The notes under the pieces are model-generated. The model did no database searches, was not told the origin of the DNA, and worked only from the letters and a program-made list of their open reading frames with translations. 64,000 nucleotides of DNA, from contig JAHWDD010000010.1 in NCBI GenBank assembly GCA_023897205.1, positions 2,046,001 to 2,110,000 on the forward strand, written 5' to 3'. Source of the stretch: Exophiala sp. HKRS030. Taxonomy: Eukaryota > Ascomycota > Eurotiomycetes > Chaetothyriales > Herpotrichiellaceae. The translations under genes were made by a program, and so were the position numbers. The number at the start of each line of letters is the position of its first letter. Within the stretch, counting starts at the first letter, position 1. Below are positions 34,386 to 44,966 of the stretch, piece by piece.

Positions 34386-37300
34386 TTAATTGTCCACATC
34401 CGCAACATCAGATGCCGTAAGACTGGCGTTGGTGTCCAAACGTGAGCCTCCGGAATCCAGTACTGAAGGGTCGAATCGTATGTCGGCCTCACGAAGTTCG
34501 TACCGTTCGAGATATTTCGATAGAAGATTTGCCAGTTTCCTTCTTACGTCAAGAAGATGAGAAGTAGGCTCTGAATTCTGAGATCCCATAAAAGCTAGAG
34601 CCAAGATTTGCTCAACTTCAAGCCTGAAGCCTCTTGCTAGCAACTCCTCACCCAGGCGTACCATTCGCGGGAGGAAGTTCTCGTTATCCACCAGAGCACC
34701 GTTACCAACCTCGTTGAGAATGCCCACCGTCAAAGTCCTCGCGTCGTGTTGTCGATCAGTTTTACAATAGCACAGAGCCAGAAGTGCCATAACTGATAGT
34801 CGGCCTCCAGAATCAGGGTCAGATAGTTTACCAATAAGATCTAGTTCCTTCTCGAGGAAAGGCAAGGCTTCTGCAAAAGCTTCAGCGGATTCGAAATTCC
34901 TGGCAACTGTCCTAACGACGTCAATCTTTTCTGTAAGGGAGGCTTGTCGGCGATCATCGATGGCAAGATATGCTTCCCAACCAACGACGGCTGCATCCTT
35001 GTACCTGCCCAGTGCCATAAGAGTCGATTTCAGGTTGCCCATTGCAGTTATGGTGTGGTCATGCGAACGTCCCAGTACCCTTTTCCTGATGGCCACAACT
35101 TGTCTTTCAAGGGATTCGGCGCGTTCAAGTTCACCACGCCGCGAACAGACATATGCAAGGTTGCCCATTATTAGAGCTGACTCGCGGTGTCCATCACCAA
35201 GATGCTCCAGCGCCCTCGGAAGCAGCGCATTCAGTATTTCTGTCGCCAAATCAAGCTTGCCGTGTCTAATGAGATTTGCAGCATAGTTGTTGACGCCAAT
35301 TGCCGCATGCTGGGCCATTTCACGGTCTTTTTCCATCAATACTTCGACTTTCCTGTAACAATTGAGTGCCAAGTCTCTTTTCCCGAGCTCATAATACCGT
35401 ACGCCCATGCGACTGAGGTCTTCGACAAGTTTCGGATTCACCTTCATATCCATCACAAAACCTTCCTGGGACTTCACCAACTTTTCGTCGACCTCTGCGG
35501 CTCTTTCAAGTTGGCCGTCGGCATGGTAAGATGCCGCTAAACACCTCATGGCTCCTCGTGTGCTCGAGTGGAGTGGACCGAGCTCTTGTTCACAATCTCG
35601 CAGCGCCTTTTCAGCAAGAGGAATTGCTTCATCGATGCGATTTTGACGTAGCAAATGTTCGACATAGTCTTGTTGATTTTCAAGTCGCTCCGAGTGTTCA
35701 CTTTCAGGCCCGTGGGAGAAGATATCACGAAGCTCCATGGTGATCCTCCCCGCTGCTTCGTAGTCCCCAAGGTCTGCATAAAGAGTTGATAATTTGTTTT
35801 TCACTTCGACTTGGTCGGATGGATCAAGGTCATCGGATGCTTCAAGCATTTCCAAAGCGTAGTCAAGTGCTTCTCTACCTTGATCGTTCCATCGCAGCAG
35901 ATCCAGATAGATGCCTTGTAGTCGTAGAGTTGGAGTGGCTGCTGGTCCAAGGACAGTCCTGTGGGCCAGAATAGTCTCATGGTAATATGCTATCGCGTCT
36001 GTGAGAAGTCCATCTCTATTAAATCGAAATGCCGTATCGTTTCTGTAGCCCAACTTGGCCAGCATTTGCATGGTGCCGGCCCCTTCTTTACTTTTCCGCA
36101 TCTTCTGGATTGCATCAGCAATATCGGCGTCCGTCTTTCCGCTTCTACTTAGCCATTCTTTGGCTACATTCTCGTTCATCTCTGTGCCGAACCCTGTACC
36201 ATGGCAAAGCGCCAGTTGGAAGGCAGCATTTTTGGCGCAAATAACGCATGCATCACTGATTGCCATCTCCTTCAAGTATTGAACTATAAATCGGTGTATT
36301 CGATAATCGCAAGCCTCGAGCTGAAACAAGAGCCTATCCATCTGCTGTTGTGAGCACTAGACAAGGACGAGGAAACAAGGCGACATTTCCTAGCTTACTT
36401 GAAGGGTGCCGTGCCATTGAGGGAGCACAATCGGTTCAAGCTGAGGCAATTCTTCCACGGGCGATCCTTCCGTTGCGCTGGAGTAAGGTGCGTAAGTTGA
36501 GTGATCAATTTGTGAGGATGTGAGTGGCAAGTTTCAACTTACAGCTCACGATTCCCATCAGACAGTATCTCGATGATATCTCCCATGCACGCAGCCCGGA
36601 ACTTTGGTTCCTTTGTCAAAGTAAGTTGAAAGAGCCGTCTCAGAGAAGTTTGCAATTCGAAGCCGATTTCTTTATTGGCGTTTACCAAACTCTCGGCCAA
36701 CATCAGAATGAGATCATCAGTAGAGTGCTTGTTAAATTGTAGTTCGTTGAAAGCCTGGCTGCTCTTGTCCATGAAAGCAGTGTTTACTTTGATGGTTTCG
36801 AACCCTTTCAGAGGGAGCGTCTCGTCCTTGAAGAATATCCAGATACACAGAAGTCCAAAGGAATACATATCCAGTTTCTTTGCGTCACTGACCGTAAAGG
36901 ACTGATGATTTCTCCATTCGGGTGCTTCCCAAGGCTCTGATCTTTGCAATCTCACAAGATCCTTTTCCGGAGTAGCAAATCGTGAGCAGCCAAAATCCGT
37001 CAAGGTGACAGATGTGGCAGACTGTTCTGGATCCTGAGAGACTAAAATATTACCAGGCTTCAAATCCCCATGGACGACCCCTGGAATATCCGTCGTCAAC
37101 AGGTCATCCACTAGGTCAATCGGAGGTTGGAGAGGGAAGAGACTTACCACACTTATGCAAGATTTCGATTCCCTGGGCGATTTCTGTGCATACTCCAAGC
37201 AGGAAATCGGGCTCTTGTTGATCTCCTTGAGTCAAAAGAATTCCAAGATCTCCATGCGTAGACTTGGTAAACGCGAGGACTGGCCAGACTGCGTCTGCCC

Positions 37301-37724
37301 CAGGGGACATCTCGAAGCAAAGTCCAACAAATACGGCGATGTTTGAATGCTGACGTATTGCGCGATTGCTAAGAACAGTGAGTTCATTGATCATGGCATC
37401 ATATTGCAGTGAGCGAAAGTCTTGTTGCGTTAATCGTGGGTCTGTCACTTCGACTTTGAAACGTTTGAAGGCGAGTGTAACTTGATAATTCAGTAGACCC
37501 TGATTCACGCTACCAGTAGCCCCAGGAGGCCCGACGCTCTCGAGCGCTGCATCCCAGGACAGAGAGAGGATCCTAGTTTCCAACGAGACTGCATGTTGGA
37601 GGAGTCGAAGGAAGTTGTTGTGTTCGGCGGTATCACCAGAACTATTCGCCGCAATATCCAGCAGAGTATTGTACGGAGCATCGAGTGTGGTGCACGGTAG
37701 ATCAGAAACCACAAATAGCTCCAT
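34386..37724 (-). CDS. Protein kinase-TPR repeat fusion
   Basis: Four exons: 37148-37724, 36543-37080, 36399-36477 and 34386-36344. All are GT-AG and in phase, encoding 1050 residues. The N-terminal half is a kinase with ATP lysine region VTLAFKRFK, catalytic loop VVHGDLKPGN (about 195-204), TDFGCSRF (about 218) and APEW, so it is probably active. A short exon links it to a Cys-containing region (DACVICAKNAAFQLALCHG), then to a long array of TPR/kinesin-light-chain-type repeats (about 500-900; for example LAYVCSRRGELERAESLERQ and LAASYHADGQLERAAEVDEK). Fungal TPR proteins of this kind commonly sit in NLR-like receptors; here a kinase replaces the NTPase (inference). Without splicing it would look like three separate genes. 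Confidence 0.87.
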
Positions 37725-38731
37725 CTTTCACCTGATAGTCTTGTTATCTGTGAAGCTTTCACATCAACCACGGGATTCGCATTCCAGTTCCAGTCTCACA
37801 TCACAACATTCCAAGTGATCAGATCCGTGTAGAATTATTTCGGCATTCGCATTGAACTGAAGTCTAGAGACATAGCCGTTTCCCATTGCAAATACCATCC
37901 ATGATGGAGCAGGCAAGAGAAGGCAACCAATTTCGAGCGAGTGCACTTTATGATTGGGTGTTTGAGCTGCATGTGCATGCTGAACAATACTTTGTGACTG
38001 GCTGGTTCCACGTGAGGCATGCATACGATGGGCGTCCTCAGGAACCATCATCTTGAATCAGCCGTGGCTTTGGCCCCTGATCCACGATCTCACGCGGAAA
38101 CGGATAAATTCTCGAGAGCAGGTATGGGGATATAGGACGCGATATTCATGAAGCAATATGGCTGGTCATTAATGACGTCGGTCCCATAAACTTACTAAGA
38201 TCTTACGCTACAAACGTAAGAAATATCCCAAGGTCGCGAGTTCGATTTTCGCTCTGGACAGACTTTATAGCAACTTTTTTCGCATTTGCAACATCCTTAG
38301 GCTGCTCAGCGTGTTATAGGTGATATTGTGCACGGATATCAAAAGCATTCAAAACCGCAGCAAGTCACAATTCTAGACAATCATCTTTTCCATCCCTAAG
38401 GCTTGAAACGGTATCCGATCTACACTTCTGAAATTGCGCAATACGTGCCACTCGTAAATGGTCTAGCGGCCGCGGGCTATTGTCTCGATTCTGACATTTG
38501 CATCACATGGTCGATACTGACTAGCTATGCACAATGTTCGGAAACACCATCGCTCAAACTAAGCTGTCGATGAGTCATATGCTGGGAATCTCAATGACGA
38601 TGCGCACATTCTCCGGCACAGATCTCTGATGCAATATATAATGCTGAAGTTCTTTGTAATCTAGGTAACAGTCCGAGCAAGGACAAACTCGAAGCTCCAG
38701 CTGGCATCAAGTATACATCAAGATTTCCAAA
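37725..38731. other. Intergenic, contains a tRNA-like fragment
   Basis: About 1 kb between divergent genes, the kinase-TPR gene (minus) and the methyltransferase (plus). No supported protein gene. It contains the tRNA-like sequence at 38181-38260, listed separately. Confidence 0.5.
38181..38260 (+). pseudogene. tRNA-like sequence, probably degenerate
   Basis: The T arm is well formed: GCGAG (38236-38240), loop TTCGATT, then TTCGC (38248-38252), followed by exactly seven bases (TCTGGAC) as in a tRNA acceptor strand. The anticodon arm TTACG-CTACAAA-CGTAA is perfectly paired; its loop would give anticodon ACA. The acceptor stem pairs only four bases (GTCC with GGAC), the D arm is unrecognisable and the variable region is long. 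I read this as a decayed or tRNA-derived element, not a working tRNA. Confidence 0.35.
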
Positions 38732-39604
38732 ATGTCCAGCATAGATACCAGTAACCGCCACATTGCGCAAGCGATAGCACAATACACTCCGCGGGCACAA
38801 GGCTACGAGGCTGCCGACGACGGCTGGCACGTCGACTTGGCGAATGATTTCCCAAAATGGCTTCCCCCACCACCAGACGCGGCCGTCTTAGACCTGGCGT
38901 GTGGTACAGGACTTGTTACACTCGCGTATGCGCGGAAAATTGGCCCAAAGGGGCTGATTGTCGGTATCGATCTTACGGAAGCAATGCTCGATGAGGCAAG
39001 GAAGAAATCGTTTCCCGCCGAAGGGCCAAGGGTGCAGCTGATTCGCGCTGATATCATGGATTTGTCAGGCATCAAGGAGGTGAGTGATGTGGTGAGGGAA
39101 CGTGGCGGGTTTGATATCATCTCGGTCTGCTCGGCACTGGTATTGCTGTCGGATCCGTCTGAGGCGATCAAAAATTGGGTGCCGCTGCTTAAGAAGGGCT
39201 CCGGCAGACTGATCATCGATGTTCCAACGGAAGATAAATCATTGGCATATCTTTTCGGCGTCCCGATCAGAAAGGCTATTGGTAGAGAACATGCACATGA
39301 TCTCGACTGGGTGAGAGGAATCCATTCGCTTGAGAAATTGTACGTCGATGCTGGTTTGGAGGTAGAGAAGTCTCTCCGCACAAGGAGCTATGTTCCTGAG
39401 AGGACGTATAAGAGAAGCGAGCTGTGGGAAGCTTGGGAACATCGAACTAGCAATGGGGTCAAGAAATTGGCGGCAGAAGATGGGCTCAGCGAAAAGATCA
39501 GGGATATATGGCCGGGCATTTGGGAGAAGAGCCTGAACGAGAATGGTGAATTTTGGAATGGTCATGCTTTGTATGTAAGCATTGGGAAAAGAGCTGAGAT
39601 ATGA
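38732..39604 (+). CDS. Class I SAM-dependent methyltransferase
   Basis: A single-exon protein of 290 residues. SAM-binding motif I is VLDLACGTGLVTL (about 52-64), followed by acidic motif II IVGIDLTEAML, a motif like IRADIMDLSG, and motif IV GGFDIISVCSALVLLSD. The fold resembles UbiE/small-molecule methyltransferases of fungal metabolism; the acceptor is unknown. The start ATG precedes TSNRHIAQAIAQYT, a typical helix before the domain. It is convergent with a P450 gene 93 bp away, a pairing common in tailoring steps (inference). Confidence 0.88.
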   Translation: MSSIDTSNRHIAQAIAQYTPRAQGYEAADDGWHVDLANDFPKWLPPPPDAAVLDLACGTGLVTLAYARKIGPKGLIVGIDLTEAMLDEARKKSFPAEGPRVQLIRADIMDLSGIKEVSDVVRERGGFDIISVCSALVLLSDPSEAIKNWVPLLKKGSGRLIIDVPTEDKSLAYLFGVPIRKAIGREHAHDLDWVRGIHSLEKLYVDAGLEVEKSLRTRSYVPERTYKRSELWEAWEHRTSNGVKKLAAEDGLSEKIRDIWPGIWEKSLNENGEFWNGHALYVSIGKRAEI

Positions 39605-39697
39605 GAACAGCCATGTCTGTCCTCTACGGCTTCTTGACAGCATTCTTGACAGCAAAAGTATAGAAAATGAGGTGCCGTCCCGACCTCTCGCGACATA

Positions 39698-41440
39698 TCA
39701 CCTCTTGACAAACCTGACACCGGCATCTTGAGGTCTCCTCATCTTTGGCGTCAACATGTTCATTGAATCATTCACAACTTCTAACAAAGCATCTCTCGCT
39801 TGCCGCGCAGTCTCATGCTTGCCCTCAATCAACATTGGTTCCAACTTGTAAGATCTCAGAACGGTGGAGATGACAGCAACGAACTCGACTTGACTGAACT
39901 TCTTGCCAGGACAGATTCTTGGGCCATGGCTCCAGCCTAAGAATGGAAAGCCTGAAGGAGTTGGATTTATTGACTCTTTTCCGGTGACAGGGTCGACTTT
40001 GATCCATCGTTGAGGCTTCCATTCAAGAGAATCAGATCCCCACCAGCGCGGATCGCTGTGGACGCCGTAGATGTTGGTAGAAGTAAAAGTGCCAGGTGGG
40101 ACGAATATCTCTTTGCCCTGAACGCGAAGAGTCTGTCCAACGCCGGCAGGCATTCTTGAGGTGTCTGGAATTGGACCCCAAAGTCTTAGAGTCTCGTACT
40201 ACATCTAGTGTTAGTGAAGAGTCGAGAAGCACCACAATGCACTTACCATCAACGCTAGACACCGTATCAATTGGGGATATGAGTTTTCATACAGAGTCTC
40301 ACCAGCTGTCTGACCCGAAAACACCTGATCTACCTCCTCAGTAACCCATTCCTGAACTTCTGGGTGTCGGGTGAGAAATGGAAATGTGTACGTCAAGGCA
40401 TTGGCTGTTGTTTCAAAACCTGCAAGGTTGAAGACGAATAAATTGCCATTTAACTCATCATCAGTCAAGTGCAGCGGCTTTCCAGCAAAATCAATCTTCT
40501 TCTGCTCACGTTTCGCTGCTTCATCTGCTTCGATCAATGCACTGACAAGATCTGCGGATTGTCCACCGCCTCCACCTTGTGTTGTGGCACGGTTGTAGGC
40601 TATCGCCTCCTTCATATATAGTCGGAAATCCTCTTTACTGTCCTTAATGTCGTTTATCTTGGCAGGCAGTAGCCACCGAGGAGCCTTAATATTCCCGAAA
40701 ATCGTCATTTCCAAGATGTTCGTGAGTAGAAACATCAGTACGTCTGAGAAGCTTTTCTGGTGGCCCTCAGGAATCTCACGTAAACCACCCGAAAAATCAT
40801 GACTGTGACCAAACCCTGCGGCAGATAGGACGTGAAGTGCAATAAGCACAGAATCCCTCCGCAGCTCATCAAGCGTACCCTGACCATCATACTTGTTAAC
40901 TCGTAGATCAAGCATTTGTCGGGCCTGTCTCAGAGTTTCGGTCCACACGAGCTTGTTGTTCGATTCACGAAAAGCAGGATTGATAATCCTTCTGTGCCTC
41001 TGCCAGTCCTCGCCGTTGACGCTGATCACCGTTGGTCCGAAGGCATCGAACAAAGAGTACAAATCATACGGTTTGATCCAAGTCTTGTACTGAGCCAAAA
41101 CCTCTGCGTTCGCGTCTGGGTCGTTGATCATTATTTCGTTTGCGCCAGGAGAACAGATTACAAAAGCATCACCATGTTTGAGATGAGACAGGTATCGATC
41201 ATCTTGCGTCCATGCAAAGTGGCTGTAAAGAAACCACCAATTCAGGAATCTAGGAAGATGTTCGATCCATCGAAAAAAATTCCAGGAAAGCAACCACCAT
41301 TCATCTTGCCAGCCGATAGGGATAACGACAACGGGCACTCCCATCTTGCGGGCAATGAGGTAGTTGGAGAACAATCTGTACCCTCGATATACATTCCACA
41401 CCAGAAAAACGCCAGGAATAAGCCATAATAGTGTCGGCAT
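39698..41440 (-). CDS. Cytochrome P450 monooxygenase
   Basis: Two exons: 40247-41440 and 39698-40198, with a 48-nt intron (GTAAGT...ATGTAG), encoding 564 residues. The start is the ATG of MPTLLWLIPGVFLVWNVYRG, an N-terminal ER anchor. The I-helix motif is AGFETTANA, ExxR is ETLR (Glu400, just after the splice junction), and the heme loop GWSHGPRICPGKK gives the thiolate ligand Cys494. It would sit on the ER membrane and use electrons from the P450 reductase (family knowledge). The substrate is unknown. It is slightly longer than the 500-530 residues usual for fungal P450s, owing to inserts (e.g. TQGGGGGQSADL). Confidence 0.93.
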
Positions 41441-42503
41441 GGTGAGAAATTCGTTTGTTGGAAGTCTAGCAAGATGCAAAAGAACGGTGAGACGAACATC
41501 TAATGTATCTTATAGCTGACCCATCTCGTGATGAGAAAGTGGTGGCCTAATGAAAGCTAGACCGATGATAGGCACCGCGTTTAAAAATGCATGGGCTTGC
41601 TCGTTTTCCTGATGCGGCTGCGTAACAGGTTCTGGGCCAACAACCCTGGAACTCAGCCTATTGGTACGCAGACTGCCCGTTTCGTTTCCAGCATCCATCA
41701 TTGGGGCTGAAACGCTTGTTGATTAGCTTCGGATGTTGTAGCTCATAGTTCGAATGTGCCCAGGCAAACGTTTCGACACCCGCCAGAAAATCACTGCAAA
41801 TGCATTCCTGGCTTTGACATCTTAGACCGGAGGAGATACATCGATCCTTCGAATGAAATTGCTGTAGGCCATAGGATAATCCCGTGATTATACTATACGA
41901 CCGAGTCGCCAAAAAATGCACGTTACGAGTACGAAAGACTGTCGCCAAGTTGGCCAAGCTCGACGTATCCGCATAAGCAGATAGACTGTGACGTTGACCG
42001 TTCATGTACTCCCCGCCAATAAAGAGGGGAGGCATTGTTCACCTGAGTAGCTGACACAAAATTCTTACACGAATACTAAGTAGCCCCTCGACCCACAGTA
42101 TTAGTTCCTGTTCCAGAGGAGCCTGAGGGGCGTTGGGCACGTGGTGATCACCACCATTAGATGGTATTGTTGTTGTGAAGCTCACACACGCTCCAGAAAC
42201 TTGTGTAGACGATTGTCATTAATAGAACTTCGCCTACTCAGAGGGCATAAGGATACGTGAGTTTCCCTGAAATTTACTTCGGCTTGGGTTCTCGACGGAA
42301 ATACATTTCTTGGAAGCAAATTGTGATTGTTTAAAAAATAATATTCTGACAACTTGTCTGAGAATTATCCGCCGCAGTGGTCATAAGAACCTAATACCAT
42401 ATGAAGCTCATCGGGAGGGTCTGCATGATCGTCTTCCTGCGCAATATGATCAGGTCAATCAACGGTACTTCAAGCCATCGAGTTCCCACGCTGCCATGAT
42501 GAT
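41441..42503. other. Intergenic, no supported gene
   Basis: About 1 kb upstream of the P450 and downstream of the proline-rich gene. A 125-codon open frame at 41658-42035 (minus) shows no recognisable domain and I leave it uncalled. Confidence 0.5.
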
Positions 42504-43121
42504 TCATTGTGTGCCTTCGCCCCTGGCCCCTTGAATCATCCGCCTTACTTTGGAGGGGTGTTTTTGGGCGTGGGCTTGGGGCGGTGCAAGCCCTCCCCCG
42601 CCTTCATTCATGTTGAGGTATGGGGTTTTCGAGGATCGCGGAATGCCCACACCAGCTCCGAACGCATCTACACCAGGTAGTGGTGGAGATGGGGATATAG
42701 GAGGGGGACTCGGGGGTGGTGAGTTACCAAAACGATGAATCAGTCCTGGCAGGCTCACACCAGCTCTGAACGCATCTACACCAGGTAAAGGTGGAGACGG
42801 GGATATAGGAGGGGGACTCGGGGGTGGTGAGTTACCAAAACGACAGTTCGGTCCTGAGAAGTCCATGCCAGCTCTGAACACATCTACACCCGGTATAGGT
42901 GGAGGTGGAGCTGGATGTGGAGATGTTGGAGCAGGAATTGGGGGTGGACTGGGAGGTGGTGATATAGACCCGGGATTGGAAATCATATGTATAGACATAT
43001 AGGTCATATTTGAGAAGTTCTGGGACGATGTCGTCGTTGGGTCTGGTGATATTTGTCTTTGAATAATGTCTGGGAGTGTAGAGTGGTGTGTTGGATTAGA
43101 GAGAAAGGCAAGGGTGTTCAT
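42504..43121 (-). CDS. Proline-rich protein with 36-residue tandem repeats
   Basis: A single-exon frame of 205 residues from a clear ATG. It has no signal peptide or membrane segment. The centre is built of about 2.7 copies of a 36-residue unit of the form PGVDAFRAGV, variable PG/RFGN stretch, then SPPPSPPPISPSPP. The C-terminal tail is Gly/Gln/Lys-rich (GGGGLAPPQAHAQKH). Such polyproline proteins bind SH3/WW/profilin-type partners or are structural, but no family is recognised. Repeat copies differ mainly in the short segment between the VDAF block and the polyproline block. Coding status is likely but unproven, since low complexity can leave a frame open by chance. Confidence 0.6.
   Translation of the reverse strand: MNTLAFLSNPTHHSTLPDIIQRQISPDPTTTSSQNFSNMTYMSIHMISNPGSISPPPSPPPIPAPTSPHPAPPPPIPGVDVFRAGMDFSGPNCRFGNSPPPSPPPISPSPPLPGVDAFRAGVSLPGLIHRFGNSPPPSPPPISPSPPLPGVDAFGAGVGIPRSSKTPYLNMNEGGGGLAPPQAHAQKHPSKVRRMIQGARGEGTQ
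42648..42971. repeat. 108-bp in-frame tandem repeat inside the proline-rich gene
   Basis: Units begin at 42648, 42756 and 42864, exactly 108 bp apart, and are close to identical over the CACACCAGCTC-type start and the GGGACTCGGGGGTGG-type stretch. The third unit is more diverged. The unit length is a multiple of three, so copy number can change without breaking the frame. Confidence 0.85.
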
Positions 43122-43443
43122 CGTGCCAATTTATAGGCGAGATATCCTGCAAATAACCTTGCATGACTTGTTTGCGAGATAACTCAGACTCCGATCGAAC
43201 GAAGCATCAGCTCCGGTGACCAACTCACGATAAAATTCATGGCATGACAGGCCTTTCCCTTGACTATGACTCTCAGGAAAGCCAGTCATAAAGAAACAAA
43301 TTCTGGGCTGTTGAGACCAAGCGATCAGCGTAATCGCAGACTTGCTTGGATATGCTTAGAAGTTCCGAATTTGTGACTGATTGGTGTCATGACTGGTCCT
43401 CTCTCGATTCATGATATAGCTAAATATGACACGAACTGCTGAA

Positions 43444-44270
43444 TCATCTTGAAGGACTTAGTGGTCTGTTGAAGCCACCAATACGGTTCATGTACTGTCG
43501 ATACTCCGTCTTCTTTTCTTTCCTTACGCCATAGATTTGATTCCCAGGAACCTTGGTGTTATGTGTCGTCTTGAATGCGGTAAACCCCATCATCTTCCTT
43601 AAATAGGCATCTTCGTCATCTTCGTCGAGTTGCATGGAGTTGCCGTTTGCGGTAGCCTTTTGTGTCGCTGCTTTCCACTTCTCTTTCGAATCATCTTCCT
43701 CTATTTTTGGCTTGGTTCGCAGTTGTGACCGATCGTGATCGGACCGCCTAGGGGGAGACCTCGTACGGACTGGGGTACCTTCCCCATTTTTGGCAGGTGA
43801 ACGTGAACGTGATGGACGAGACGAGCGTTCTTCGGTAAAATACTCTGCAACACGTGAGTTTGATGCATGGTCGACCAAGCAGATATCCTACCTTTATTCG
43901 CGCGGTGTCTATCTCTGCTCTTGCTCCTCTCGCGCCGCGATACGCCATTGGGTTCTCTGTCCCTACCATCCCTGTCACGGTCGCGAGTTCTGTAGCGGTC
44001 TTTGTCTCTATCCCGATCTCGATCTCGGTAAGATCTGTCTCGATCTCGTGACCGGCTGCGTTCTCTTCTCCGTTCCCTTGCATCGTGATCTCTAGACCTG
44101 GACCTCTTCCTCCGATCGTCTTCCCGTCGTGCACCGTGGCTATTTTCTCTCGTACCATCGTTATGTGATCTGTATCGGGTGTCCTTGCCGCTCTGACTGT
44201 CGAATGGTGATGAACGATCGTTGGCAGACGGGTCAAGTCGTCTGGGACGTTTCGCTGGTGGTTCTTCCAT
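43444..44270 (-). CDS. SNRNP27: U4/U6.U5 tri-snRNP 27-kDa protein (SNRNP27)
   Basis: Two exons: 43892-44270 and 43444-43844, with a 47-nt intron, encoding 259 residues. The C-terminus is diagnostic: MMGFTAFKTTHNTKVPGNQ, IYGVRKEKKTEYRQYMNRIG, GFNRPL. The N-terminal half is an RS-like domain of Arg-Asp/Arg-Glu/Arg-Ser dipeptides, typical of spliceosomal proteins. The protein belongs to the tri-snRNP and influences 5' splice-site handling in other organisms (family knowledge). The start MEEPPAKRPRR includes a nuclear-localisation-like basic stretch. Confidence 0.93.
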
Positions 44271-44966
44271 ATTTTATCTGGCAGGAAGGGCACACTACAA
44301 TATTGGCAGTAAAGTCACATTTGCATCCCACTTGCGAATCAGTAATTCCGGGAAGTTGTTATGTTATCATCCAACTTCCAAGGCCGCAGTCTGCAATTTT
44401 GCCGAGATGTCGAATTCTGTCTTGTTTGAAATAAAGTGACGCCGCCCTATGTATGACACCTTCTGGGGGATAAGGTAACGCTGCTTTTATCTCACTCCTT
44501 CATCACCCCAACTTCACTCCAACGTTCGGGGGCCTACATAATACGACCTCGATCGAGGTTCTTCTGACACTATGGTCTAAACCTGTAGGATATAGCGATT
44601 GGTTTTCTTTACTTTTTGTTTCTAACAAGACACTAAAAGGTGAGATGTGTGATCAGTATCTGATGCTCGACGTATTGGCTTTTCTTGCATGTATCGAAGG
44701 TGAGTGTATTCATCCGCTTGTCAGTACATCATGGTGATTCCTTTGTCGGGAACAGCTTCGCCTCCAGGTTTTGCCTACATCAGCTGCTTTAAGAACATGC
44801 AAATTCCGTGTCTTCTATACCGTCAAGGTAGACACGACAATGCTAACTCGATACCAATCATGTTTCTCCGCCAAATTCTGACTGTCTGCAAACAATTTTG
44901 AGAGCTTTTCCTGTCAAAACATGGCAGATCGTTTGACCATAAGGACAAAATCTTTCGAAATTCAAG
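44271..44966. other. Intergenic, no supported gene
   Basis: About 700 bp upstream of SNRNP27 and downstream of the SDR. Only short open frames. It should contain the SNRNP27 promoter and the SDR 3' UTR. Confidence 0.5.

Noticed and set aside
38181..38260. A working tRNA gene
   Set aside because: The acceptor stem pairs only four bases, and no D arm or A box can be drawn.
42648..42971. CRISPR-like repeat array
   Set aside because: The units are coding, contiguous and multiples of three, without spacers, in a eukaryotic genome.
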